Shown in pieces: positions 45,080 through 54,139 of a stretch of DNA of 64,000 nt. The notes beneath the pieces were generated by a model that saw only the letters and a list, made by a program, of their open reading frames with translations, was not told where the DNA came from and did no database searches. How positions within the stretch are numbered: position 1 is the first letter of the stretch; every line of letters starts with the position of its first letter. The position numbers and the translations under genes were made by a program. The stretch is from Rhodopseudomonas rhenobacensis (GTDB taxonomy: Bacteria > Pseudomonadota > Alphaproteobacteria > Rhizobiales > Xanthobacteraceae), in assembly GCF_014203125.1 (NCBI RefSeq), contig NZ_JACHIH010000001.1, positions 169,546 to 233,545 of the forward strand, given 5' to 3'.

Positions 45080-46756
45080 ATGACCACGCGAACCGAGGTG
45101 CTCGCTCGTGTGCGCAACAAGCAGCAGACGCTCGAAACCGTCACCCCGGAGGAGGCCGGCGGCGCCAACCGCCCGCTGCGCATCATCCTGGAATTCGAGC
45201 GGGCGCGCGATCCCGCCGAGGTGGCGGCCGAGATCCGCGAGGCGCTGAACATTTCGATCGAGGCGGCGCCGCTGTCCGAGGCGCATGGCGAGACGGTCGA
45301 CAGCGCCGAAGACGGGCTGGCGCGTTTCACCGCGGTCACCATACCGGGCGTCACCGCCGCCGAGGTTTCCGACGCGCCGTTCGAACTCGGCTACGCGCTG
45401 GCCGACGCCACCGGCGCGCTGACCGCGGAGCCGGAGCTCGGCACCGATTTTTTCGTGGTCCCCCGCCGCGGTGAAGCCGAGGGCCTGGACAATTTTCCGC
45501 CGGGCTGCTGGGTCGACGATTCCGGCGATCCCACTCCGGAAGCGCCGCATTGGGCGGTGCAGAAGATCAAGGCCACCGAAGCCTGGCAATTGCCGCCGCC
45601 GGCCGGCGGCAAGGCCAAGGGCGAAGGCGTACGGGTGTTTCAGCCGGACACCGGGGTGGCCGATCATGTCGAGCTCGAAGCCGGCATGGTCGACACCGCG
45701 CGGGCCTATGATTTCGTCGAGGGCAAGAGCGGCGCGGTCGATCCGATGAACTACAGCGGCAATCCCGGTCACGGCACCGGGACGGCGAGCGTGGTGGCGA
45801 GCCGCATGGCCGGGCTGATCGCCGGGTCGGCGCCGCTGGCGACGCTGGTGCCGTTGCGCGCCGTCACCAGCGTCGTCGTGCTCGACCACGGCCGGGTCGC
45901 CGCCGCGGTGGAGTACGCCCGCAAGAAAGGCGCCCATGTGATCACCATGAGCCTCGGCGGGCCGTGGAGCAGTTCGTTGCGCGCGGCGATCGACAAGGCG
46001 ATCGCCGACGGCGTGATCGTGCTCGCCGCCGCCGGCAATTGCGTGCGGATCGTGGTGTGGCCGGCGCGCTATGAGGAAGTCATCGCGGTCGCCGGCTTCA
46101 ACATCGCCGACCAGCCCTGGATCGGCAGCTGCCGCGGCGACGCGGTCGATATCGCCGCGCCCGGCGAGTTCGTGCCGCGCGCCAACCGCTCGCCGTCGAA
46201 CGGCGGCAGTCCGACCGATGTGCGCGGCGGCCAGGGCACCTCCTTCGCGGTGGCGCTGACCGCCGGCGTCGCGGCGCTATGGGTCGCGCATTTCGGCCTG
46301 CCCGCCATCAAGGCGCAGCTGCGGCCCGGCGAGACCGTGCAGGACCGCTTCATCGCGTTGCTCAAGGCCACCTCCTGGCGACCGCCCGGCCCGTGGCAGG
46401 CCGATGAGTTCGGCGCCGGCATCGTCGACGCCAAGGCGCTGCTGGCGCACGGCCTCGCGCCGCCGGCCGGCGTGGTGGAATCGGTGGTGGCCGCCGCCGA
46501 CAGCCTGCGCTCGGTGTACACCGCGCTGGCGGAGGCGGTGCCCGGCTCGCTGGAAAGCGTCACCGAGGCGACCAAGGGGCCGCCGTCGTCGCGCCGCTAC
46601 GCCGCGGAGCTGAGCCATCTCGCGCTGGCCAAGCAGAAGCGCCGCAATGCCGGCGGCGTGGTGGAGGGCCTCGCAAGCGATCCGCCGCCCAGCGAAACCT
46701 TGCGCCGAGACTTACAAGCCGCCGGCCGATTGGATCTGCTCGAAGCGCTGAGCTGA
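45080..46756 (+). CDS. Subtilisin-like serine protease (S8)
   Basis: A 558-residue S8 protease without a visible signal peptide. The catalytic triad is Asp in VFQPDTGVAD (about 189), His in NPGHGTGTASV (about 229) and Ser in GGQGTSFAVALTAG (about 386); the oxyanion Asn is in LAAAGNCVRI. The N-terminal 150 residues (with FERARDPAEVAAEIREAL) may act as a prodomain or adaptor, and the C-terminal tail after the catalytic domain is helical. It lies 142 bases after the nuclease gene and 28 bases before the trypsin-like gene. Confidence 0.93.
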   Translation: MTTRTEVLARVRNKQQTLETVTPEEAGGANRPLRIILEFERARDPAEVAAEIREALNISIEAAPLSEAHGETVDSAEDGLARFTAVTIPGVTAAEVSDAPFELGYALADATGALTAEPELGTDFFVVPRRGEAEGLDNFPPGCWVDDSGDPTPEAPHWAVQKIKATEAWQLPPPAGGKAKGEGVRVFQPDTGVADHVELEAGMVDTARAYDFVEGKSGAVDPMNYSGNPGHGTGTASVVASRMAGLIAGSAPLATLVPLRAVTSVVVLDHGRVAAAVEYARKKGAHVITMSLGGPWSSSLRAAIDKAIADGVIVLAAAGNCVRIVVWPARYEEVIAVAGFNIADQPWIGSCRGDAVDIAAPGEFVPRANRSPSNGGSPTDVRGGQGTSFAVALTAGVAALWVAHFGLPAIKAQLRPGETVQDRFIALLKATSWRPPGPWQADEFGAGIVDAKALLAHGLAPPAGVVESVVAAADSLRSVYTALAEAVPGSLESVTEATKGPPSSRRYAAELSHLALAKQKRRNAGGVVEGLASDPPPSETLRRDLQAAGRLDLLEALS

Positions 46757-46784
46757 TCGAACGGGCCTCAACCGAGGAGCGATC

Positions 46785-48032
46785 ATGTCGATTCAGGACA
46801 AGGCATCGGACCAGCATAACCCCACCGTGGCCGAGCAGGATCCCGCGGCTCATTACAAGCGGCTGCTGGCCGGCCCGGCCGCCAGCGGCGGCGCCGAGGG
46901 GCCAATGGACAGTGGCAGCGCCGCCGCGCCGGATCTCAGCGACGGCGGCATCAAAGACCGGGTCGGCGCCGGTCGCGGCGAACTCAACCGCATCGTCAAA
47001 CAGCATCTCGGCGATGCGCCGGAACTGCACGCGATCGTCGAGCAGATCACGCGCCAAGCCGAGACCGCGCTGCACGCGGTCGCTGACGACGACACCGCCG
47101 CGCTCGCCCGTCCCGGGACGCTCACCGCTCTCGAAGTCATCGTCCGCACCGACGGCTCCCGCCCGTCCTTCATGGTCCGCAACGGCGAGCCCGACCGCAG
47201 CACCAGTCCGATCGGCAACTGGACCGCGACGCTCGACGACAGCGCGGCGCGGCTGGCCGAGGCGGTGCGCTGCGTCGGCCGGATCGACGATCCGAGTGGA
47301 GCGCAGGGATTCCAAGGCACCGGCATCCTGGTCGGCGAGAATGTGGCGATGACCAATCGTCACGTACTGCAGGCCATCGCCACCGCGCAGCCGGATGGCA
47401 GCTGGAAATTGAAGCCCGGCATCGCGATCGATTTCGGTCACGAATTCCGCGCGGTCGAAACCGCCGGCCGCCGCAAGGTCACCGCGGTGCTGTTCGCCGG
47501 GGTGGACCCGATCAATCCGATCGCGATCGATCACCGCAAGCTCGATGTGGCGTTGCTGGCGCTGGAGCCTGTGGCGGCGGGCGCCAAGTGGCCGACGCTG
47601 GGGCTCGACATCTCGCCGGACTGGGGCCAGGCGCAGAGCGGCGTGTTCATCTGCGGCTACCCGGGCAATCCGGGGTTCTCCGAGGCGCCGAGCCTGCTGG
47701 AGCAATTGTTTCGTTCGACCTACGGCTGCAAGCGCGTCGCGCCCGGCCTCGTCACCACCACCGCCGTGGCGATGGACGACAGTCCGAAACACTGGACGCT
47801 CGGCCACGATGCCACCACGCTCGGCGGCAATTCCGGATCGGTGGTGATGGTGATCGGCCGGGAGCAGGCCACCGCCGGGCTGCATTACGGCGGGCGGCGC
47901 AGCGAGCCGCGCGAAAACTGGTGTCACGTGTTGGGGCTGGCGCTGGAGCAACCTGGCGGCGTCGGCGGCAAGACGCTGAAGGAAATCTTGCAGCAGGAAG
48001 GCGTCAGCCTGGTCGATCGCGTGCTGAGCTAA
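46785..48032 (+). CDS. Trypsin-like serine protease (S1 fold)
   Basis: A 415-residue cytosolic protease. The first 145 residues are helical and unassigned; the chymotrypsin-like fold follows with an intact triad: His193 in AMTNRHVLQ, Asp254 in KLDVALLAL, Ser352 in LGGNSGSVVM. The residues around the triad differ from those in the EAD1-linked protease, so it is not a recent duplicate. GAGGAG precedes the ATG. Last gene of the rightward operon; a truncated MITE-like element begins five bases after the stop. Confidence 0.9.
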   Translation: MSIQDKASDQHNPTVAEQDPAAHYKRLLAGPAASGGAEGPMDSGSAAAPDLSDGGIKDRVGAGRGELNRIVKQHLGDAPELHAIVEQITRQAETALHAVADDDTAALARPGTLTALEVIVRTDGSRPSFMVRNGEPDRSTSPIGNWTATLDDSAARLAEAVRCVGRIDDPSGAQGFQGTGILVGENVAMTNRHVLQAIATAQPDGSWKLKPGIAIDFGHEFRAVETAGRRKVTAVLFAGVDPINPIAIDHRKLDVALLALEPVAAGAKWPTLGLDISPDWGQAQSGVFICGYPGNPGFSEAPSLLEQLFRSTYGCKRVAPGLVTTTAVAMDDSPKHWTLGHDATTLGGNSGSVVMVIGREQATAGLHYGGRRSEPRENWCHVLGLALEQPGGVGGKTLKEILQQEGVSLVDRVLS

Positions 48033-48036
48033 CGCC

Positions 48037-48212
48037 CGATCAATGGAAATCAGGCATCGAACCCGTCATTGCGAGGAGCTCTTGCGACGAAGCAATCCAG
48101 GGCCACGCATCAGGCCTCTGGATTGCTTCGCTTCTCAATCGGCGCTGCGCGCCGCCCTCGGCTCGCAATGACGAAAACACCCTGATTTGCTCGCTGCTTT
48201 TTCGGTCAGACT
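48037..48212. repeat. MITE-like element, second copy, truncated at one end
   Basis: Reverse-complement copy of the element at 5251-5440: CGATCAATGGAAATCAGGCAT, GTCATTGCGAGG, AAGCAATCCAGGGCC, CTCGCAATGACG and a right end TTTTTCGGTCAGACT. The left terminal TGTCTGACCGAAAA is missing, replaced by the end of the protease gene, so either the element lost an arm or the gene was joined to it. Confidence 0.7.
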
Positions 48213-48403
48213 CTCAGGTTCGGGCGTATTCAGTCTGCCCTGCTTCCCTCATTTGGCCGCCGCGACTTCAAATGCTTTGAGGCTGCTGAGCGCTGTCGAG
48301 GGCGTCGGTCTTTAGTGGCGGTCATGCGCCGCCAGGCGGCGCTGGCGATCCCACGCTGCCTAATTCCTCATCATGCATGATTGCAAATTAATCAGGCCCG
48401 CAT

Positions 48404-48427
48404 TGCGTTTCAATATGCAAAAACGCA
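48404..48427. promoter_or_regulatory. Candidate operator upstream of the ABC/nitrilase operon
   Basis: A perfect inverted repeat, TGCGTTT-N10-AAACGCA, lies 115 bases before the permease gene. A separate 12-bp palindrome, ATCATGCATGAT, is at 48370-48381. LysR-type regulators bind dyad sites of comparable size, and a LysR gene ends the downstream cluster. The rest of 48213-48542 has no gene. Confidence 0.45.
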
Positions 48428-48542
48428 CACTGCATTGCACAACTCGGTATTCCCTTCCCGCCTGATTGGGCGACACTCGCCGCACCAAAAACCACTCGAT
48501 CGCGCCCATGATCGATCCGGTTTGGAAGAAGGTCTTTAGCGA

Positions 48543-49328
48543 ATGGCCGAGGTTCTCTCAAAGTTGACTTCGAAGCGGCTGCGCCGCGCCGCCGAGCTGG
48601 CGTTCGGTCCGATCCTGCTACTCGCGGTGTGGTGGCTCGCCGCCAAGGGCGGCTGGGTCAACAAGGATCTGTTGCCGTCGCCGATCGATACGCTGCGCGA
48701 CACCGCAGCGAATATCTGGTCCGGCAGCATGACCAAGGATTTCACCCGCACCATGCTGCGGGTGGCCTATTCGCTGGTGATCGCCATCATCGCCGGCGTG
48801 CCGGTCGGGATCGTGCTCGGCGCCAAGGCGGCGGTGTATCGCTCGGTCGAGTTCATCATCGATTTCTTCCGCTCGACGCCGGCGACGGCGATGTTTCCGC
48901 TGTTCCTGCTGCTGTTCGGACTCGGCGATCTCGCCAAGATCGCGGTCGCGGCGTTCGCGGCCTGGCTGGTGATCGTGTTCAACGTCGCCTACGGCGTGAT
49001 GAACGCGCGGCAGACCCGGATTCTCGCCGCCCGCTCGATGGGCGCGTCCTCGCTGCGGATCTTTCGCGACGTGATCTTCTTCGAGACCTTGCCGCAGACC
49101 TTCATCGGGCTGCGCACCGCGGTGTCGCTGGCGCTGGTCGTCATCATCGTGGCGGAGATGTTCATCGGCGCCACCGACGGCATGGGCCATCGCATCATCG
49201 ACGCGCAGATCTCCTATTCGCTCACCGACATGTACGGCTCGATCCTGGTCGCCGGCGCGATGGGATACGGACTCAATCTGATCCTGCTGTTCCTCGAACG
49301 TTCGGTCATCCACTGGTCGGGCAAATAG
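48543..49328 (+). CDS. ABC transporter permease (SsuC/TauC/NrtB family)
   Basis: A 261-residue BPD-transport permease with about six helices. The EAA loop is recognisable in ILAARSMGASSLRIFRDVIFFETLPQTFIGLRTAVSLAL. The family moves small organic substrates such as sulfonates, taurine, nitrate, pyrimidine precursors and nitriles. It begins an operon with a binding protein and an ATPase. Confidence 0.92.
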   Translation: MAEVLSKLTSKRLRRAAELAFGPILLLAVWWLAAKGGWVNKDLLPSPIDTLRDTAANIWSGSMTKDFTRTMLRVAYSLVIAIIAGVPVGIVLGAKAAVYRSVEFIIDFFRSTPATAMFPLFLLLFGLGDLAKIAVAAFAAWLVIVFNVAYGVMNARQTRILAARSMGASSLRIFRDVIFFETLPQTFIGLRTAVSLALVVIIVAEMFIGATDGMGHRIIDAQISYSLTDMYGSILVAGAMGYGLNLILLFLERSVIHWSGK

Positions 49329-49357
49329 CGCTTCACCGCCCTCTCAAGGAGTTCATG

Positions 49358-50350
49358 ATGTCGAAATCAGTTGTGTTCGCGGCCGCTCTCTCGGTCGCCG
49401 TCTCCAGCGCGGGCGGCGCGCAAGCGGCCTGCGACAAGATGGACAAGGTGACCGCAGCCTGGCTGCCGATCATGCAGACCACCGCTTACTTCGTCGCGGT
49501 CGACCAGAAGCTGTTCGAGAAGGCCTGCATCGAGATCGACTCCAACAAGATGGAATCGCCGAACCAGATCATCGACGCGCTGATCGCCGAGCGCGCCGAT
49601 TTCGGCCCGCCCGGCGCCGCCGCCGGCATCGCGATGATCGCGGAATCGAAGTTTCCCGGCAAGCTCAAGGTGTTCGGGCTGCAGGGCGGCGGCATCAAGG
49701 TCGACCGCATCAATGACGGGCTGATCGTCAAGCCGGACAGCACCATCAAGAGCTTCGCCGACCTCAAGGGCAAGACGCTCGGCCACGTTCCCGGCATCCA
49801 GTGGCGGACGATTTCGCGGCACATGGTGCGCGCCGCCGGCCTCGATCCCGACACCGACGTCAAGCTGGTCGACCTCGCAGTCGCGATGCAGGTGCCGGCG
49901 GTGATCGGCGGCACCGTGGACGCCACGCTGTCGCTGGAGCCGGTCGGCTCGATCGCGGTCGCCTCCGGCAAGGCGAAGCGGGCGATGACCAATCCGGTCG
50001 CCGGCGTGATCGCCGACCCGTTCTATTCCGGCGCCTCGATCATGACCACCAAGTTCCTCAAGGAACGACCCGACGTCGCCAAGCGCGTGGTCGCGGTGAT
50101 CGATCAGGCCACCGACCTCGTCAATGCCGACTTCGCCAAATACAAGACCGTGCTGCCGAGCTACACGCCGATCAAGGCCGACCAGCTCGAACTGGTGGCG
50201 CAGCCCTATCTGCGCGGCTTCAAGGATCTCGACGACACCGACATCAAGTCCTATCAGGCGCTGATCGACATCTTCATCAAGGAAGGCGTTCTCACCGGCC
50301 CGCTCGACATCCGGCAGAAGCTGTTGACCAAGGCGGAGCTCGGCAATTGA
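49358..50350 (+). CDS. ABC transporter substrate-binding protein (SsuA/NMT1 type)
   Basis: A 330-residue periplasmic protein with a signal peptide (MSKSVVFAAALSVAVSSAGGAQA). The mature sequence, VTAAWLPIMQTTAYFVAVDQKLFEKACIEIDSNKMESPNQIIDALIAERADFG, is typical of the NMT1/SsuA group. Two adjoining ATGs (49355 and 49358) are possible; the second has better spacing to AAGGAG. The ligand is unknown; the nitrilase-like gene downstream hints at an amide or nitrile. Confidence 0.92.
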   Translation: MSKSVVFAAALSVAVSSAGGAQAACDKMDKVTAAWLPIMQTTAYFVAVDQKLFEKACIEIDSNKMESPNQIIDALIAERADFGPPGAAAGIAMIAESKFPGKLKVFGLQGGGIKVDRINDGLIVKPDSTIKSFADLKGKTLGHVPGIQWRTISRHMVRAAGLDPDTDVKLVDLAVAMQVPAVIGGTVDATLSLEPVGSIAVASGKAKRAMTNPVAGVIADPFYSGASIMTTKFLKERPDVAKRVVAVIDQATDLVNADFAKYKTVLPSYTPIKADQLELVAQPYLRGFKDLDDTDIKSYQALIDIFIKEGVLTGPLDIRQKLLTKAELGN

Positions 50351-51189
50351 GCGGCAGCAACGCCAGGATCGCGCCGGTCGAACCCGGCGCGCCGACCGCC
50401 GACGCGCCGGAACTCGCGTCGAGCGCGCGGCCGCGGCGGCCGCTGATGACCATCCGCGGCCTGCGCAAGAGCTTCGACGATGCCGTGGTGTACGACGATT
50501 TCGGCGTCGACCTGCCGCTCGGCCAGTTCATATCGATCTTCGGTCCGAACGGCTGCGGCAAAAGCACCTTGATCAACATGATCTCCGGGCTGATGCCGAT
50601 GGACGCCGGCGAGGTGCTGTATGACGGCCAGCGCATCAGTGAGACCCGGATCTCCTATGTGTTCCAGAATTATCGCGAGGCGTTGTTTCCGTGGGCGCGG
50701 GCGATCGACAACATCCACTATCCCCTGAAAGTGATGGGGGTGCGGCGCGCCGAGCGGAAGCGCCGGATCGACAAGCTGCTCTCCGATTTCGAGGTGCGGA
50801 TCGACCTCAACGCCTATCCCTACCAATTGTCCGGCGGCCAGCAGCAGACCGTCTCGATCCTGCGCGCGCTGGTGACCGAGCCGGAGGTGCTGTTCCTCGA
50901 CGAGCCGTTCTCCGCGCTGGATTACGAGATGACGATCGCGATGCGGGCGCAGCTGCAGAAGATCTTCATGAAGACCAAGACCACGATGCTGCTGGTGTCG
51001 CACGATCTCGATGAAGCGATCGAGCTCGCCGACAAGGTGGTGCTGCTTAGTCGCCGTCCCACCAAGGTCGCCGAGATCGTCGAGATCGACCTGCCCTGGC
51101 CGCGCACCCTCGACGTCACCACCGGCGAGCCGTTCATGGCGCTGAAGCGCCATTGCCTCGATCGGTTCTGGCAGGAAGTGAAGAAATGA
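50347..51189 (+). CDS. ABC transporter ATP-binding protein (SsuB/TauB type)
   Basis: Walker A FGPNGCGKSTLINMISGL, Q-loop SYVFQNYREALFPW, signature LSGGQQQTVSILRAL, Walker B VLFLDEPFSALD and the switch LLVSHDLDEAIELAD. I give the TTG start at 50347, which overlaps the binding-protein stop (ATTGA) and is preceded by GGAG; the first ATG is at 50446 and would remove 33 residues that precede the ABC domain. Either is possible. It completes the importer. Confidence 0.93.
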   Translation: MSGSNARIAPVEPGAPTADAPELASSARPRRPLMTIRGLRKSFDDAVVYDDFGVDLPLGQFISIFGPNGCGKSTLINMISGLMPMDAGEVLYDGQRISETRISYVFQNYREALFPWARAIDNIHYPLKVMGVRRAERKRRIDKLLSDFEVRIDLNAYPYQLSGGQQQTVSILRALVTEPEVLFLDEPFSALDYEMTIAMRAQLQKIFMKTKTTMLLVSHDLDEAIELADKVVLLSRRPTKVAEIVEIDLPWPRTLDVTTGEPFMALKRHCLDRFWQEVKK

Positions 51190-51255
51190 GCCGCTGCCCG
51201 CGCTCGCCGTCACGGATCGACGGCCTGTAACCGACATAACCACTGGAGTGATCAG

Positions 51256-52929
51256 ATGACGAAGCGACGTTTTCGCGCCGCCGCGGTGCAGACTCTCGCC
51301 CGCCTGGGCGATTTCGACTACAACATCGCGCTCGCCACGCGCTATGTCGAGGACGCGGTGCGGCAGGGCGCCGAGCTGATCGTGTTCCCGGAATGCATGG
51401 ACACCGGCTATTTGTTCGATTCCGCCGAGCATTGCCGCGAGCTCGCCGAGACGCTGGCGGACGGCCCGTTCGTCAAGGCGCTGGCGGCGCTCAGCCGCAA
51501 GCACGGCGTCTACATCGCCAGCGGCATCACCGAATGGGACCCGGCGAAGCAAAAGATCTTCAACACCGGCATCATGTTCGACCGCAAGGGCGAAGTGGCC
51601 TGCCACTATCACAAGCAGTTCCTGGCGACCCACGATCAGAACTGGTTCGCGTTCGGCGAGCGCGGCTGCCCGGTGGTCGACACCGACCTCGGCCGCATCG
51701 GCCTGCTGATCTGTTTCGACGGCCGGATCCCGGAAATCTTCCGCGCGATGGCGATGCAGGGCGCCGAGGTGATCGTCGACATGGCGAATTTCTTCGCGAT
51801 GGATCAGGCCGACATGTGGGGGCCGGCGCGCGCTTACGAGAACGGCGTCTGGCTGGTCGCCGCCACCAAGGCCGGCTATGAGCGCTCGATCTACTATCCC
51901 GGCGGCAGCATGATCGTCGACCCGAAAGGCCGCGTGCTGTCCAAGGTGCCCTACGACACCCACGGCATGTCGATCGCGACCATCGATCTCGACGCTGCCG
52001 CCGACAAATCCATCTACACCGCCAACGACAAGATCGCCGACCGCCGGCCCGAGACCTACTGCATCATGGCGCTGCCCTATGAGCAGACCCCGGTCTGCGG
52101 CATCGCCGACCGGCCGCTGATTCCGTCGAAATCCGTCACCAAGGTCGCCGCGGTGCAGATCCACGTCACCGACACCACGACGGTCGCGGATGTGCTCGAC
52201 ATGGTCGACCACACCGCCAAGCTCGGCGCCAAGGTGCTGGTGCTGCCGGACTACGCGTTCTCGCCGCAGTACATCCTGTCGGCCAAGGAAGCCGCGGCGC
52301 TGGCCGACCAGGCTTCCGCCCATCTCGCCGGCATCTCGGCGATCGCCGCGCGCTACCGCTGCCTGATCGCCGCGCCGATCGTCGAGCGCGCGGCGGCCGG
52401 ACTCTATGTCACCACGGTTCTGACCGGACCGGACGGGACGGAGATCGGCCGCTATCGCAAGACCCATCTCACCGCCGAGGAGCGCCAATGGGCGGTCGCG
52501 GGAGACGCCTATCCGGTGTTCGAGACGCCGTTCGGCCGGCTCGGCGTGATGTCCGGCTATGACGCGGTGTTCCCGGAGAGCTCGCGCTGCCTGGCGATCG
52601 GCGGCGCCGATATCATCCTGTGGCCGGCGTCGCTGCGCGAAGCCTTCGAGCGCGAACTGCTCGCGGTGCCGCGCGCCGAGGACAACCGCGTCGCCGTGGT
52701 GTTGGCCAATCGCGTCGACTGTCCCTATCCGGGCGGCAGCGTGGTGATCCCGCCGAACGGCTTTCCGCAATGGGACATCAACGTCGCCGCGCCGCGCGTG
52801 CTGCGCAACGGCGCGGTGATGCCGAAGCACATCGACCTCGCGGTGTGCCGGCAGAAGCTGATGATCCCCAAGGTGGACATGTTTGCAAACCGGCTGGTCG
52901 AGACCTATGCTTCGATCGTCGCGGCCTAG
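51256..52929 (+). CDS. Double carbon-nitrogen hydrolase; second domain lacks the catalytic Cys
   Basis: A 557-residue protein with two nitrilase-superfamily domains. Domain 1 (about 5-260) has an intact Glu-Lys-Cys triad: ELIVFPECMDTGY, HYHKQFLATHD and GLLICFDGRIPEI. Domain 2 (about 290-550) aligns with it, but Glu becomes Asp (VLVLPDYAFSP), Lys remains (YRKTHLTAEE) and the catalytic Cys position is Gly (LGVMSGYDAVFPES). The second half is therefore probably a non-catalytic or regulatory domain. GGAGTGATC precedes the ATG. It likely hydrolyses an amide, carbamoyl or nitrile compound brought in by the ABC importer. Confidence 0.9.
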   Translation: MTKRRFRAAAVQTLARLGDFDYNIALATRYVEDAVRQGAELIVFPECMDTGYLFDSAEHCRELAETLADGPFVKALAALSRKHGVYIASGITEWDPAKQKIFNTGIMFDRKGEVACHYHKQFLATHDQNWFAFGERGCPVVDTDLGRIGLLICFDGRIPEIFRAMAMQGAEVIVDMANFFAMDQADMWGPARAYENGVWLVAATKAGYERSIYYPGGSMIVDPKGRVLSKVPYDTHGMSIATIDLDAAADKSIYTANDKIADRRPETYCIMALPYEQTPVCGIADRPLIPSKSVTKVAAVQIHVTDTTTVADVLDMVDHTAKLGAKVLVLPDYAFSPQYILSAKEAAALADQASAHLAGISAIAARYRCLIAAPIVERAAAGLYVTTVLTGPDGTEIGRYRKTHLTAEERQWAVAGDAYPVFETPFGRLGVMSGYDAVFPESSRCLAIGGADIILWPASLREAFERELLAVPRAEDNRVAVVLANRVDCPYPGGSVVIPPNGFPQWDINVAAPRVLRNGAVMPKHIDLAVCRQKLMIPKVDMFANRLVETYASIVAA

Positions 52930-53011
52930 CTGAGCCATCGTGGCGCCGGCGGATCGCGCAACGAAAGCCGCTGGCTCACGCCGGCGGCAGCCGCGAAGGA
53001 CGGTCAACGGA

Positions 53012-54007
53012 GTGGCCAAGCCGCAGCGCCAGCTTCGATACGACTGGAATGACGTCGTCTATTTCCTCGAAGTGGCGCGGCAGCGCAATCTGGTTCGCGC
53101 CGCGACCAAGCTGAAGGTCGACCACACCACGGTGAGCCGGCGGATCCGCGAATTGGAGCGCTGTCTCGGATCGACGCTGTTCAAGCGCAGCAAGTCCGGT
53201 TTCACCCTCACCGAAACCGGACTGCGGCTGCTGCAATATGCCGAAGGCATGGAGAGCCAGGCCAACGCCATCGTCGAGGCGATCGGGGTCGAGACCGCGG
53301 AAGCCGGCGGCGCGGTTCGCATCGCCGCGATGGAGGGCATCGGCAGCTTCTATCTCACCCAGTGCATCGGCGACTTCAACAAGATCTATCCGTCGATCCA
53401 GATCGAACTGATCACCGACACCCGGCTGCTCGATCTCAGCCGCCGCGAGGCCGATATTTTCGTCAGCTTCTTCCGCCCGCAGGGCAAGCGGCTGTCGGTC
53501 AAGAAGGTCGGCGAATTCCGGATCTCGCTCTACACGTCGAGCGCCTATCTCGACGGCCGCGCGCATCCGAAGACGATGAAAGACCTGGAGGAGCACGCCT
53601 TCATCGATTTCATCGAGGATCACATCTACAGCAAGGAAAACCGCTGGCTGTCCGACATCCTGCGCCCGGCGCGCACGGTGTTTCGCAGCACCAGCCTGGT
53701 GTCGCAATATATCGCGGCGGCGGGCGGCCAGGGCATCGCGATGCTGCCGTCCTATGTGGCGGCGAACCACAGCGGCCTGCGGCCGGTGATGCCGGAATTG
53801 TTCACCACGCGCGACATCTGGCTCTCCGTGCACGAAGACCTGCTGCACATCGGGCGCATCAAGGCAGTCACGACATTTCTCGAAAAGCGCTTCGCGGCCG
53901 ACAAGGCGTTCCTGAATTCCACCTGGAATAAAACCGGCGGCCCAACCGCAATCGCAAAGCCCCGGCGACGCAGCGAGTCAGAGGGCCGGGCAGCCGCGAA
54001 GACCTAG
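53012..54007 (+). CDS. LysR family transcriptional regulator
   Basis: The N-terminal winged HTH is WNDVVYFLEVARQRNLVRAATKLKVDHTTVSRRIRELERCLGSTLFKRSKSG, followed by a periplasmic-binding-protein-like effector domain (IAAMEGIGSFYLTQCIGDFNKIYPSIQIEL...). The GTG at 53012 is chosen, with AAGGA 11 bases upstream; an in-frame GTG at 52940 would add 24 residues. It follows the hydrolase gene in the same direction and probably controls the ABC/hydrolase operon. The C-terminal tail is basic and Ala-rich. Confidence 0.92.
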   Translation: MAKPQRQLRYDWNDVVYFLEVARQRNLVRAATKLKVDHTTVSRRIRELERCLGSTLFKRSKSGFTLTETGLRLLQYAEGMESQANAIVEAIGVETAEAGGAVRIAAMEGIGSFYLTQCIGDFNKIYPSIQIELITDTRLLDLSRREADIFVSFFRPQGKRLSVKKVGEFRISLYTSSAYLDGRAHPKTMKDLEEHAFIDFIEDHIYSKENRWLSDILRPARTVFRSTSLVSQYIAAAGGQGIAMLPSYVAANHSGLRPVMPELFTTRDIWLSVHEDLLHIGRIKAVTTFLEKRFAADKAFLNSTWNKTGGPTAIAKPRRRSESEGRAAAKT

Positions 54008-54139
54008 ATCCTGCGGAGGCCGCGGCCTCCCTGCTGATCCATGGCGGCGCGATCGAAACGCAGATGCGTCTCAGCCAATCCAGCACCTGAGCAAAGGATA
54101 ACCGCTCCGGTTCGATGACGTCGACCTCGATGGGTCAGC

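Noticed and set aside
50254-53019. 921-codon minus-strand frame opposite the ATPase and nitrilase genes
   Set aside because: Spans two well-supported genes and an intergenic gap on the other strand; His/Asp/Arg-rich antisense artefact.
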